In this document: piece after piece, positions 1-11,332 of the stretch | Layout of the letters: the number at the start of each line of letters is the position of its first letter | Numbering within the stretch: position 1 is the first letter of the stretch | Source of the DNA: Hymenopus coronatus | Lineage: Eukaryota > Arthropoda > Insecta > Mantodea > Hymenopodidae | Direction of reading: 5' to 3' | DNA: 64,000 nt | Assembly: GCA_030762935.1 (NCBI GenBank) | Contig: CM060896.1 | Span: forward strand, 14,869,527-14,933,526 | Made by a program: the position numbers and the translations under genes | Notes under the pieces: model-generated | Database searches by the model: none | The model's input: only the letters and a program-made list of their open reading frames with translations | Told to the model about the DNA's origin: nothing

Positions 1-730
1 AGGTTTGTTCTCGCTGGGCTCCTTGATGCCTAACTAATGTCCATAAAGATCATAGAAGAACCATCTGCGCGGAATTATCTCATTATATGCTGAGGGTGAC
101 AATTTTTTGTCAACTATTGTCACAGGCGATGAAACACGGGTTCATCATTTTGAACCTGAAACAAAACCGTAATCCATGGAGTGGCACCATACCAACTCTG
201 CTCCGAAGAAAAAGCTCAAAGCCATACCCTCAGCTTCTAAAGTCAAGGCTACGGTTTTGGGACTCTGAAGGGGTTATTCTGTTCAATGTCCTCCCTCATG
301 GTGAAACAATCAACTCTAAGGAAGTTGAAGAAATGACCAGCGTGTTCGTAGCCACAAAAATGCAAGATAACACAAGTCTGTGCACCCGAGAGGAGCTCAC
401 CAAACTTAAGTGGGCTTTTCTTCCTCATCCACCCTACAGGCCGGATCTCGCACATTCAGACTACAACCAGTTTGGCCCAATGAAGGATGCACTACGTGGA
501 TGATATGGAAATTATTGATACAGCAAAACGTTGTCTCTGACATAGACCAGTAGAGTAGTACCATGTAGGCATATAGGCCCTCCCATCAAGGTGGTGTAAA
601 GCTGTAGCACAGATTTTATGTTGAAAAACAGGGTTTTGTAGCCAAAACATTGGCGGAATAACATGCTGCTTTTGAATCCTGAATAAAACCAACCTGCTTT
701 AAGAAAACTAATGTGCTGCATTACTTATTG
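1..730 (+). pseudogene. mariner transposase remnant, runs off left edge
   Basis: Degraded copy of a mariner transposase (Tc1/mariner superfamily, DDD type). Visible landmarks in order: the TGDET block with the first catalytic D at about 127-141, the VHHFEPETK stretch, FWDSEGVIL near 255-280, and the LPHPPYRPDLAHSDY...FGPMKDALRG C-terminal block at 420-500. The segment carrying the second catalytic D (normally HDNARPH) is rearranged or deleted near 330-380. Frames change several times and stops interrupt it. Homology to the mariner C-terminus and 3' untranslated end fades out near 715-730. The N-terminal third lies beyond the window. Dead copy. Confidence 0.85.
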
Positions 731-1344
731 GACATCCCTCATAGAATCCAGAAAAGTAGATCACAATAATACGTAAAATAATGCTTTAAGGGAGAAGACA
801 ATAAAAGTGGAAACAAAATTACAATCTATTATAACACAAAAGATGATCATTTTTGGGACAGAAACACAGCATTTAAACATGAATCTGAAACTGAAGCTGC
901 CTTCCATCTAAATGAATTGTTTTAGACATTCCATATTGAAAAACATTTGAAACACAATCATTAGACAAGAGATGAAAGTCAGCCATAGCTTATTAGTTTG
1001 TGAACTATAAGCAACTAGAATGGTATGTAGAATGCCAGAAACAAGATCACCTAGACAATTTCAGAATGGATTCCACCTGGAAGAGGAAAGAGAAGTAGAT
1101 CAATAAATCCTGATGGAGAATGCAAGAGGTGAAGGAGAGAGTCTTGGAACAGTTGATTTGGGAAGAATGGAAAAAGAGGATAAGAGAAAGAAGATGCAGG
1201 AAGACATGATTTACAGTGTAACCGTGTTGAACATATAAATTAAGTTATATGCCAATATACATACATTAATGCAAATAAAAATAAGATATCTTAGGCTAAA
1301 GCAATTGTCTGTGATAACTTTCACCACATCTAAAGAACTTTCCT
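731..1344. other. AT-rich stretch with no recognised gene
   Basis: No coding region with family resemblance. Bases 1060-1200 faintly resemble the degraded basic tail of a non-LTR retrotransposon ORF, too weak to call. Confidence 0.4.
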
Positions 1345-1430
1345 TTTTACTTTCTCTACATACTTTGCACATAGTAGGCAGACAAGATCCCATGTTGAGA
1401 TTCCACCAAAAATATACTTTAACTTGATAA
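1345..1430 (+). repeat. PH family fragment (5' end)
   Basis: Short degraded match to the first ~80 bases of the palindrome-headed (PH) repeat family described at 35505-36376: the TTTTTACTTTCTCTAC start, a decayed copy of the hairpin, then the block corresponding to GAGATTTCACC...ATA. The rest is missing. Confidence 0.45.
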
Positions 1431-1542
1431 CTTAACACAGCTAAATCTACTGTAGGGTTATTGCTCTTCCTTTATTCTCGTAATAATGTAAACTAATCAA
1501 TTCAATTAAAACATTAATGGGAATGCACAGTGAAGTAACTAT

Positions 1543-2155
1543 AATAGGAGTAAAAACATAGATTACACTCAAACTCCATTCTTGAAATACAGTAACTTAC
1601 TTCGGCTGTTGCCAACATTTTCAATGGAGATTCACTGATGAACTTGTGGTAGCGGCCTATAGAGGTCTCTATTCCGGATAGATGAATTTTGAGATGAGTC
1701 CATTTGTTTGTGGTGTGTCAAAATTTATTACCTTGTTTTTTGTTTTTTGACATTAATAGATTTTCCCAATTAATTAATAGATGTAACATTTAATATATAA
1801 ACAGACAGATAATTCAGCTGTAGTACATCATTTTTGGACTCAAAACCATAAATTTCACAGTGGGCCGAAGTTATTAAAATTAGTGCAGAATCCAATTGGA
1901 TTAACAGTTTGGGAAAATCTATTAATTAAATTATAAATTATAACAAATACAAGGTCATAAATTTTGACATACTACAAACAAATGGACTCATCGCAAAATT
2001 CATCTATCTGGAAAAGAGACCTCCACAGGCTGCTACAACGAATTCATCAGTGAATCTCCGCTGAAAATGGTGGCCACAGCCACAGAAACAAGTCCAGAGT
2101 AAGTTACTTTATTTCAAGAGTGAAGTTGAGTGTAATCTATGTTTTTACTCCTATT
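1543..2155 (+). mobile_element. Fold-back Penelope-like fragment
   Basis: Two arms of about 230 bases (1543-1770 and 1909-2155) are inverted copies of each other. The right arm with the loop reads on the plus strand as the end of a Penelope-like GIY-YIG ORF (NSAVVHHFWTQ near 1810-1850, then LLKL...TVWENLLI), followed by the 3' untranslated tail. The left arm is an inverted copy of that same 3' end. It is therefore a severely 5'-truncated element with its own tail attached in inverse orientation, the same architecture as at 31620-33310. A hammerhead-like core lies in the right arm at 2061-2094. Confidence 0.75.
2061..2094 (+). ncRNA. Hammerhead-like motif in PLE tail
   Basis: CTGAAAA core, then stem II of five pairs GTGGC/GCCAC around a CACA loop, then GAAAC-AA-GTC. 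This follows the hammerhead order core, stem II, GAA, tiny stem III, GUC. Departure from consensus: position 8 of CUGANGA is A. Function not shown. Confidence 0.5.
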
Positions 2156-2676
2156 TAATAAATTCAAGTTTCAAGGCCTTTTGTCTTTGTATTCCGATTT
2201 TACATGTAATATTGGTATCTTCAGTAAAATTTGTAGAGTTCTAGCTGTGGTGCTCAATTAGGTTTGTGATAAGGATTGGACTGACAACAGTCAGAACAAC
2301 AGGAAGATGTGTTGGCAACAAATTATTCCCATTGAATTTTTAAAACTGTTAACTGTTATTCTAATTTTCCAAGTTTTATATACTCACAATGGAACCAGTT
2401 GTTGCCCATGCTTCGATATGAACTTTTTTTGTCATATCATGGGAAATATTGATTTTTAATAGCGCCAGGCACTTATTGGTCTAACTCGGAGGTGCATATA
2501 GACTCGTACATATGGTACCTCAATCTACTTTTATCTTTCTTCCAATTTTAAGCTTTTAGAAACATGGCTGTTGAATGGCACTGATGTTCTTATTACTATT
2601 TTGGAAGCCAAACATAAATGCTATGTTCATGGTGTCCCATTCTGGTGTAGGGTTACATATATTCTTCCTATAATGA
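2156..2676. other. AT-rich stretch with no recognised gene
   Basis: No ORF or repeat recognised. Confidence 0.4.
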
Positions 2677-3433
2677 TACATTCACAATGAGATGCAAGCG
2701 CAGACGTAACGTAGCATAAGCGCAGACACAAGGAGATACCATTCACAATGCAATCGTAAGTGTAATGCAAGAAGTTGGAATGGGTTTCTAGATTTGTAAG
2801 TTACATGTGAATATCTTCCAAGCGCTCCGCAAGTTACAAAAATTGAATAACATAACCAACAGTACCATATAAGAAAATTCATTCATTCCTTTACAAATAA
2901 ATATGTTATAAAATTACATACTAACAACTGACACTCAGGCAGTAACGTCACAATAATTGCTCATTCAAAATTATTGAAAATAGTACAAGCATAGAGACTT
3001 CAGAAAGTGATAAAGCTACATATTTAATGAACTAAGAATTATCTCTCTGCATCTCAATTTATGAGAACCAAGAAATCCAGACGTATATGATATTTATATC
3101 CATTAAATCAAAGAAGGTTTTGCAAGGAGACTGTCATAACCTCTTGAGGGAGATTAGAGATGGCGCCGCACTGCACGGCCAAATAGAAGAGCATGCATGT
3201 ACAGCAGGCCTGTATAATCTTGCAGTGCGATCGTTTGTCGATGAATTCATAGGCAATGCATAGAGAAAAGAAGCAGAATTCCTCCTCTTTGCATGCAACA
3301 CAAGGATAAAGTTTGGAGTTTTTAACTCTTGCATTGCACCTCGCGTGTTTCTATGTGAATGCTTACATTAAATAATATGAGTCCAAACTATTTCGCTTAC
3401 ATTGCATCTACACTTGCATTTCATTGTGAATGT
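2677..3433. mobile_element. Non-autonomous TIR DNA transposon (757 bp)
   Basis: The ends are inverted repeats differing at one position over about 21 bases: ACATTCACAATGAGATGCAA at 2677 and its complement, with A for G in GAGATG, ending at 3433. The motif ATTCACAATG recurs just inside the left end (about 2749) and TACATTGCAT near 3400, as in elements with subterminal repeats. A GC-richer minus-strand segment at 3134-3334 might be the remnant of a coding region but I do not recognise it. No clear target duplication is visible, so the superfamily is undetermined. Confidence 0.55.
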
Positions 3434-4261
3434 AGCTTAACATACTTAAAAACTAACAAAAAAGGTTATACAGTAGAACACTGACTATCTGAGCTTCAAC
3501 TAACAGTAGAACTGCATTAAATGAATCATGTCTGTGGGCAAAGTACTAAATCTATTTTCTACTGGAGTAATCCTTAAACGTTTTGCTGTGAACATACATG
3601 AGTAAATGTTTTTAAGGTAGCTGGCTGGCCCTGACACAAAGCCATTCAATTATGCAGTTAATGCATTATTGATAAAAGCTATTTGTTTTTAAATCTATAG
3701 CATGGCATATAGAAGGGGAAGTACCGAAGTTGTCTTGTCACTCCTACTCAGGATGGAAGAAACCATGTATCTCCTACAATATCCAGTTAGATATTGATGC
3801 TTTTGAAGACTTCGCTGTGCAAGTTTTTCATATTTCAGAGAATATGATGCTGCCTTAAACATAGAGATCTCTTTTTTTAGTGTGGAAGAAAATTCTACAT
3901 TTCAAATAATGAAATACAATAATGATGACACATTGCAGTATGTTCTTCACAGTGACCTGCTTGAATCAGATTTAAGTCATTCAGCCATTCCAAAAATATA
4001 TCATTCCAAAAACTGTTTGCACAGGATAGCTTTTCAGACAGAACCTTTGCCAAACTAACAAAAACCTTCTTGATGCAAACGTGAGATATGAATTGTCCTC
4101 ATTAATTGAATTATTTAATTAGTATTAGGAAGTATTTTCTGTTGATTTGGCTCAAAGAAGAATGAAACACAGTTTCATGTTATTATTTTTAATGTATCCT
4201 GCTAAGCACCTGATAAACCAAGCATTCTTTTCCAGTGATAGTTTCAGTTCTATTCTAAAGT
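3434..4261. other. Unassigned AT-rich DNA
   Basis: Holds at 3471 a CAGTAGAAC...TATCTGAG sequence preceded by TA that resembles the inverted end seen at 9697 (see finding on a nested pogo-like element). Nothing else recognised. Confidence 0.35.
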
Positions 4262-4890
4262 ATGAATTTAGCTACCAAAATGCACAATTTTATCTTCCAT
4301 TTATATCCTTACTGCAAAACTTTTAGGAATTATAACATCACCTTAGCTCCAAAAAACAACTACAGCATCCAGAAACTGCTGTGCAGAAATTTAAAAGATC
4401 CTATCCCTGCAGCCAAAAAACTGGGAATTTATGAAATTAAATGCACAGACTGTAATCTGGTGTATATCGGAAGGACAAAGAGAAGTTTGGAGACCAGATT
4501 AAAGGAACACATGAGAAACCTAAAATACAAACAAATAGAAAAATCAGCAGTTGCCTATCATTTTTGGACATCAGGACACGAAATCACACCAAATATAAAA
4601 CTATTAAAACCCACAGAATTAGATGTCTGGGAGAAGATCTACATCATGAAGAAAAAGAGCCATATCATGAATTTTGATTTGCCACCTTACAGCAACCTCT
4701 GGAAGTTCATAGATCCAGCAACAGATGCCTCCACAATTAACACACCACCACCCCCATCGTTGTCGCCTGTCGCCAACAAAGAAAGATTTAGTCAGAATTA
4801 AGGGTTGAAAATGGGAACAACTGTTACCTGAAACCGGTCCCCAGTAAGTAAAAATAAGTGATGTTTGTGTTACAAAAACCGACTCAAATT
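4262..4890 (+). pseudogene. Penelope-like element 3' part, GIY-YIG domain
   Basis: A 179-codon open frame (4262-4801) covering the C-terminal part of a Penelope-like polyprotein: the linker ITLAPKNNYSI, then GIY-YIG endonuclease motifs (GIYEIKC and LVYIGRTKRSLETRLKEH), then KSAVAYHFW...VWEKI. The RT domain is absent, so the copy is 5'-truncated. The ATG is probably not a native start. The 3' tail with a hammerhead-like core (4805-4839) follows the stop. In the family the GIY-YIG nuclease nicks target DNA for target-primed reverse transcription. This copy diverges from the 31.7-kb one and belongs to another subfamily. Confidence 0.85.
4805..4839 (+). ncRNA. Hammerhead-like motif in PLE tail
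   Basis: TTGAAAA, an imperfect stem II, then GAAAC-CG-GTC. Same position behind the GIY-YIG stop codon as in other copies. Stem II is weaker than in the 33-kb copy. Confidence 0.4.
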
Positions 4891-5871
4891 CTTTTATTTT
4901 TTAGAACATATTTTGTTTACAAAAGAGATGGTGGGAAATTCAGATGAGCAAAAGCTTTGGCATTTTTCAAAAAAAAAATTTAAAGATGAAGAAAAACAAA
5001 ATTTGAAGATGGAATTTACTACAACTGGAAACAGATGACATCAGAAGAGAGAGAATTTTATAACAAAATTAAATGATGATAATTCTTTTTTTGCAATACT
5101 ATGTGAAGGTTAACATTGGAAAGATAGAATGTCTAAAGAATTCAGTGCCATAGTCAGGATTTCAAACATAAATCCTTGGTTTTTCATGCCACTGCTTTAA
5201 CCAACAAATTACCACGGCAACATACTGGTACAACATTAAATTCCCTTATATTTTTTCCAGTAATTCACAAGGTGTTCTCTAATTAATTTTGGACAGTTTG
5301 CCTACATGATAATTTATAGTACTTGAAGTTACCTGAAGATTTGTAATTCAAAGCCCAGTTATAGCATTGTTTTTCAGTCTGACTCTACCTTCCAAATTGA
5401 ATGAAATAATTAAAATACCTCACAACAAATTTACAATTGCAATGAAACAAGACCTACAAAAGTACTTGGTTCCAGAGAAGAAACATCAGCTGCTGGTTAC
5501 AAATGAAGCAAGAGATAACAGTTTTAACTTCTTCAAATATCTAAATCAGGGATCACAGGCAAGCTTCTCATTGTTAAATAAAAAAAACAAAGAGCTATTA
5601 AAAGTCTTAAAAACATCTGTTAAGTACACCACAAAAGAATGAACAGCCAGAATGGTTCCACGAAGACTTTTTTCATAGTGTGAAACTATTTTCAGTCAAA
5701 AACAACCTCTGCGTAAAGCAATCTTATTTCTACACAATGCTCTGTCTCATTCAGATGAGAGTGTGCTAGTTAGTGGTAATATTCATGCTCTTTTCTTTTA
5801 TACAACCATCCCCTCCCCCCTCAATGTAACATCTGTCAAGCTGTTTTTTTGTTTTTTTTTTCTGGCAGTTT
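4891..5871. other. AT-rich stretch, possible second-family SINE piece
   Basis: At about 5130-5225 the minus strand resembles a tRNA-derived unit (A-box-like GTGGTAATTTGTTGGTTAAA, B-box-like GTTTGAAATCCTG), related to 51945-52065. The 91-codon frame at 5367-5642 has no family resemblance I can name. Confidence 0.35.
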
Positions 5872-6107
5872 AACATCCTTTAGCCTGGTTGGTCATATCA
5901 GATGATAAATGGAATTGGTGAAATGGTGCTCAAATGATCTTGGGGTCCATGGAGCTTAAAGTTACTCAACATTCGTCTTCTCAGGATAAGGGAAAACCCC
6001 TAAAAAAACCTTATCCGGGTAACTCACCCTAAGCGAGATTCGAACTCACGACCTTTTGAATGTGAGGCAGACATGCTACCACCACACTACCCAGGCGGGC
6101 TACCAAG
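5872..6107 (-). mobile_element. tRNA-derived SINE, family 1
   Basis: On the minus strand the head is tRNA-like, with an A-box region (TGGTGGTAGCATG), a valine-like CAC anticodon loop (CCTCACA) and a good B box (GAGTTCGAATCTC), followed by a body of about 150 bases shared with 14943-15185 and 29838-30035. The body includes the segment whose plus-strand text is CTTCTCAGGATAAGGGAAAA. The family is about 240 bp long. Confidence 0.75.
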
Positions 6108-6655
6108 GTGTTGTGGACAATCTAAATCAGAATTACTGATAATGACTTCTGAAACATTTAAAAGTTCAATGTGGTTCAGTTCTAAAACTCTAAATGTGAA
6201 AACTGAATTTGGTTGGCAGAATTTTGGGGGGAAGTGAAAGAATTAGCACAGTTAAAAGTTGGAATAATATTTCTTGAAAAGCAGAAAATGAATGAGGATG
6301 AAGCAGTTGATATGGAAGAACTTCTTCTAAACCTTGCAAACAGTCCACCAGTTAGTGAGTATAAAACTAAAATATTAAGAACAAAAAGAAATGTTTTTCC
6401 AAAACCTTGTCACACACAAAAATGATGAAACAAGATGTCGACTGCATAAGAAATCTCCATGAGGTTAAATATGCAGATGTGTAAATTCTCTCAACAGCAG
6501 GGTGAACTGCAGCCATCAAAATTTTGGTAATAGGTCAAATGGAAATCACAGCAAAGAAATAAGATGCCACTATCTAACAAAAAACTTTGAAGAATCTTTA
6601 TCAGAAAGTTTAAAGCATTACATTGACCAAAGTGTTAAGGTTATGTTATACTACC
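6108..6655. other. No recognised gene
   Basis: A 70-codon acidic frame at 6213-6425 has no family match I recognise. Confidence 0.35.
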
Positions 6656-7240
6656 GTTAGTATGAGGTGTGTTAAAAAGACCAAACTTTTGCTATAACAT
6701 CTTTACTGCTCACTGCACAACATTTAAAGCATTGTGCCCCTCAAAGTAGTTCCCTCTAATGGCAATTCACAGTTCATAATTTTTGGAAAGTCTCCTGGAA
6801 TGCACTTTTTGGGATGGTGTGCACATCTCTTGTTGCATTGTCATGAATCTCCTTTATAGTTTGGAACCAATGTCTTTTCAATGTGATTTTAAGTTTAAGA
6901 AATAGCAGAAAGTCTGCTGGGCTATGTTTGGAGTCTGAAGTTATGCCAGATGGCTGCAGACTAGCAGCATTGTGTGGACCAGCCTCTTCTTGTGCACAGC
7001 ATCTCTCAAATTCCCTGGTACACTTCCTTGTTTATCATCTGACCACATGGTACACATTCCATGCCTTTGCAGTCAAAACACACAACCAACATCACCTTGA
7101 TATTTAACTGACTCACGCATGCTGTTTTGGACGAGGAGACAATTTACCACCTCATTGCCAAGTGCACCATTCTTTCAACATCGTAACCATAAACCCAGGT
7201 CTCATCTCCTGTTATGATGTTCTTAATTACAATAGCATAC
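6656..7240 (-). pseudogene. Tc1/mariner-type transposase remnant
   Basis: On the minus strand the TGDETWVYGYDVE block (about 7190-7235) carries the first catalytic D, followed by NIKVMLVVCFD (about 7060-7110) and an INKEVY block. Downstream parts decay into stops. The end near 6664 (GTGTTAAAAAGACCAAACTT on the plus strand) resembles mariner terminal repeats. Dead. Confidence 0.7.
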
Positions 7241-7298
7241 AGTTCCTATCTGCAATAATTATTGATATTGAGGATTTTGTGACAGTGATGTATACTAT

Positions 7299-8194
7299 AT
7301 ACAGGATGATTAAAAATACTTTTACATTTGGGGATGGATTCCTGATATTGAAACAGGAAAATATGTTCACATAAACATATGCTCTAAAATGCTTCATTTT
7401 CACGCTATAAATTTATTAATGAAAACCACCTTCAACGGCTTTCTGGGTCCAACCTAATAACTTAATTTATTTTTGCACTTATTCATAGAAGGTTTTGACC
7501 CATTTTACCCTGCAGAGTTGGCCTTGTGTTGCCATGGCTACTTATTAAAATTTGTCATTTATCAGATGTGTAATACATTCCCCCAGCACGCCTTACAAGT
7601 GCTGACTAAAAAGACTTCATTCAGAACACTCTCCCAGACGTATTAGAAAATGTGCCTCTGCAAATAAGAAGAAACATGTGGATTATGCATGATGTTCTAG
7701 CACATTTTAGTTTTATTATTCGAGATGCACTGGCTGGTATCTAGCATGACAGATGGATAGGTAGAGGTGGACCAGCTCTATGGTCTGCACGTTCCCCTGA
7801 CGTCAATCTTTTGGGGACTTCTTAAACCATTGATTTATGCAGTACATTCTAAATGAAAAACCTCTTAATCTACGTGTCAGGTAAGCCTGCAATATCATAT
7901 GACACTGACTGGAAGTATTTGACATTCCATGCTTCGAAGAGTGCTTGTGTGTCTAGCACAAGAAGATACTTGGATCATTTTCTATAAGTGATGTTTGTGT
8001 GGAACACCTTCTAACAGGCTGACATCAAAACTAGAATAAAGTATCACTTTAAACTGTTTTGATTCATAGCATTTTGAACCTCAATAAATCGAGTACGAAG
8101 AGTTTTGGGACATGTGTTAATATGAACATTTTTTTGTTTTGATGTAAGGAACCTGTCCCCGAACTTTGTAAAAGTATTTTTGAAACACCCTGTA
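7299..8194 (+). mobile_element. Tc1/mariner-superfamily element with TIRs, decayed
   Basis: Ends are inverted repeats: ACAGGATG...AAAATACTTTTAC at 7301 and its counterpart ending GTAAAAGTA...CACCCTGTAT at 8194. Inside, the plus strand shows the C-terminal half of a DDE_3-type transposase: LPDVLENVPLQIRRNMWIMHD (7629-7690, second catalytic D), AHFS, then WIGRGGPALWSARSPD (7750-7803). The N-terminal half has been lost by internal deletion. Same broad group as the copies at 12176, 26460 and 54925. Confidence 0.75.
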
Positions 8195-8251
8195 TAAGTA
8201 TTATTTGAGTCGATTGTAACACTTTTACATCACTTACATTTTAAAATTAAA

Positions 8252-8287
8252 GACATGTTTCAGAAGTTCAGTTGCTTCCATTATCAA
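8252..8287 (-). ncRNA. Hammerhead-like motif in PLE tail
   Basis: TTGATAA core, stem II based on GAAG/CTTC, then GAAAC-AT-GTC, in the inverted arm. Confidence 0.4.
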
Positions 8288-8684
8288 CTTTCCCTCGACT
8301 ACCAGTGTCATGGTTTGCAGGTGTTGTGGTGGATGTGTTTGCCTCTGGTGGTGAATTTAAGAATTTCTGGATGAGCATGTCTCCAGGTGGGATCTTGAAG
8401 TTCATTAAATTGTTCTTATATTTCCAGATGTGGATGTTCTCACAGGTTTGTAATTCCCAGCTGTTTCTTATGTGTTTTACTATATTTGGGCTTTTCCTAT
8501 GTTGTGGTGTTCTCTCCAGAAATGCCATGCCACTGTCGATTTAAGTTCCTGAAGTCTTCCTTGTTCCTAGTTGCCAAAGAACAATTTAATGAACTTCGAG
8601 ATCCCACCCAAAGACATGTTCGTCCAGAGATTCTCAAATCCACCACAACATCTGCAAATCATGACGCCAACAGTCGAGAGAAAG

Positions 8685-8720
8685 TTGATAATGAAAGCAA
8701 CAGTGCTTCTGAAACATGTC
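8685..8720 (+). ncRNA. Hammerhead-like motif in PLE tail
   Basis: TTGATAA core, stem II GAAGCA/TGCTTC-like pairing around an ACAG loop, then GAAAC-AT-GTC. Two-base loop AT differs from other copies while the flanking AC/GU is kept. Confidence 0.45.
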
Positions 8721-8763
8721 CTTAATTATAAAATGTAAGTGATGTAAATGTTTTACAATCAAC

Positions 8764-11330
8764 CTAATTAATACTTATATACTTCCTGTTTGATTTCAAC
8801 ACAGGTGTGTTTTTGATCATCAGTCAACAAACGCAGTACAAATTTTACACTGACACAATGCATCTCAGTTTGTCACTCAAAATTTGATGGCATGATCCTA
8901 CACTGATGCCCACTTTTTACCAGATTCCTGATGATTTCCACTAATCTCAGCACAAACTCTCTCGACATGGCAACACCTGTTGATATGGAAGGTCATCTAG
9001 GCCTGGGATCCTCGTCAACTGACATTCTCCCATGTTCAAAGTGCCCTGTGTACAACTCATACACTCCCCTCATATGATTGGCCAAGAAACTGATGTGTCT
9101 CTATAAAAGTTTTGCTAGCTTGAATCACAATTTCACAGGCAGATGTTTTTCAAGCTTGTTCATTGTCACTAATGAAACAAACAGTTTGTGCACGTGCTCA
9201 CTTCAGCGGCTGTAGCGTTGCAATTAACGGTCAGTGTAACAAGGTAAACTGTAGTTTGTTGTCTAAACCTGTTGCAGTAGTTGCAGTGCAGTCCCTGTAC
9301 CAGGTGACATGCTATTTTAAAAGTTTGCTCTTTTTTTAACTCACCTTGCATGCTCTTTAATTTTACTGTAACATCAATATTGTAGGTTACAGTAACACAC
9401 AGCATTATTCATTGCAAAAAGAAATGCAAAGATATTTTGTTTATTTTTGCACACGAGATGACGTTTAGGATACAGTAATGTATCTTCTATAATTTTATTT
9501 AATAAAATGTGGATTATAATATTATTCAATGAAATTATATGTGTAAACATTGTTTATATGTAAGATAATATTTAGTAATATTGTTAATTTACATTTTTTA
9601 ACAAAATGTTTATATTTTTGCAACCATCTGTAATATCCAAGTTTTCGGTTATCCTCAGTTCACATTAACTCAGATAACTAGAGTTCCACTGTATACTGTA
9701 ACATCTATACTGTATTATTTTGTAACACAGATATGGCAACATGGCATGTATACGAAAAAATTAGTTGTTTTTCAAGTGGATCATGACACCTAATGAGTTA
9801 TAGTAAGCTTATCACATACAATGCATCACCTTCTTGAAATAAAGATAGACCACAGGCAAAACTTACATTTTTAAAACAATTAATGTTCCTACATTAAGCC
9901 TTCTCAACTTATTTTTTGAAAAACAATCCCGCTGAGAAATATATGTTAAATTATAGACTGCTAATGTCTTGAAAGCTACACTGCCATATCTCTATAACAA
10001 AGTCAGAGAGATTGTAAGTATATCTGTTTATAAATGCATTATTATGGGACACAATGAGCTTTAAATCTCATGAAAATGGCTTCTTGTTTGTTTTTGCCTG
10101 TGCTCATCAGTTGCAATTTCCTCAGAAGTATATGAAATACACAGCAGTCAATAACACATGTGACATTGAAACTACATGTGTGCTTCTTTAATTAAATACA
10201 CTAGACCATCAATGTTCTTCTTTTATTATCTTTTCTTGGAATGTTTTGAAGATAGAAAAAAGAAAGTCTAGAGTCCACATGTTTAGCAAAATGTCCTTTT
10301 CCTGGGTTATAATAAATCAAAGTTATGATATTTGGAAATTATAGAACCAGTATTTGATTTGTCTATTTTGTCCTTATTTCAGTTATAAATGTAATTTTGT
10401 CTTTTTTAAATTAGCATTTTAGATTTTTCTATTATATTCGGGGAACTAGATAATGGACACCAATCAGACATCCTTTACGTTCAGAAGTGACCATCTTGGA
10501 ATTTTGTTATTTGCTAAGGTTTCAGCATTTCTCTCTGAAACAAGTTTCCTGTATCAGAAAGTTCCTCTGCATTAATGAAAATATTTTGATCTAACTGCTA
10601 CTAACAGATAAAAGTATCGTTTGGTTAAGATTCCTGAACTTAGTCAACCATTATAAAGTAAACTTCAAAGTTGTATTAATGAATTCCCCATATGCTTTCA
10701 ACTGATGAAACAGATTTATTATGTAAGCTTTGTGAAAAAAGTAGTTTATCAATTAACATTTATTGACAACAAAGCCCAAATGTGCTCTTATTTCAAAGAG
10801 TGGTGGTAAGAAAATAGGATACTTTCAGCTTCTGTCAGACACAATTTTAAATTAGATTTGTGTAAATTATTAGTTGATATAAAGAATCTGAAGTTCCTTG
10901 TAAATGATCATATTTTTGTCGAATTGCTTCTTTGAGAGTTTTGAAAGCAAATATGGAATTGCTCTAAACAGTAAAAACTAACTTTGGCCAATGAAATGAG
11001 GGTGTTTGCAGTACGTCATGAAATCTGCAAAGTGGCTGGCATGAAAAGGAAACAAAAATGGCTACCCCCAGGTAGGAAATGTGTATGCAAGCTAATGAAA
11101 GCTGGCCAAGTCTATATGCTGTGGGCTCCATGGAGAAGATGACGACAGCATGTGAAGAAATTGCCGCATACATTTCCCAAAATTACAATAATACATTAAT
11201 GCAATGTATATAGTATAGTTACACATTCAATTTGTGTTATTGCCATTGTATTTCTTAATTATAATATGATTTTATAGTTTACAAATACAGAAAATGTTAT
11301 GTAATATTGCAAAGTGTAATATCATGATAC
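8764..11330. other. AT-rich DNA without recognised genes
   Basis: Around 9655-9697 an inverted terminal-type sequence (CTCAGATAACTAGAGTTCCACTG followed by TA) resembles pogo/Tigger ends. A TATAAAAG box-like string at about 9102 has no gene behind it. The slightly GC-richer part 10960-11170 has no family match. Remainder featureless. Confidence 0.4.
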
Positions 11331-11332
11331 TA

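Larger units (their letters stand above)
8210..8763. mobile_element. Fold-back Penelope-like fragment
   Basis: Left arm 8210-8426 is an inverted copy of right arm 8576-8763, which carries a ~21-base deletion. On the minus strand 8268-8570 reads as the PLE C-terminus (VAWHFW-like block near 8520, then ENIHIWKYKNNLMNFKIPPGD and a polar tail ending KVDNGSN). On the plus strand 8575-8725 reads the same C-terminus again (ending KVDNESNSASETCP). Two truncated 3' ends therefore lie head to head. Both arms carry the hammerhead-like core (minus 8252-8287, plus 8685-8720). Confidence 0.8.

Noticed and set aside
5367..5642. 91-codon lysine-rich frame
   Set aside because: No motif, no neighbours supporting it, and composition like random AT-rich sequence.
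8272..8544. 90-codon plus-strand frame
   Set aside because: Antisense of the inverted Penelope C-terminus on the minus strand.
9102..9110. TATAAAAG promoter-like box
   Set aside because: No coding region or repeat-family promoter follows; expected by chance in AT-rich DNA.
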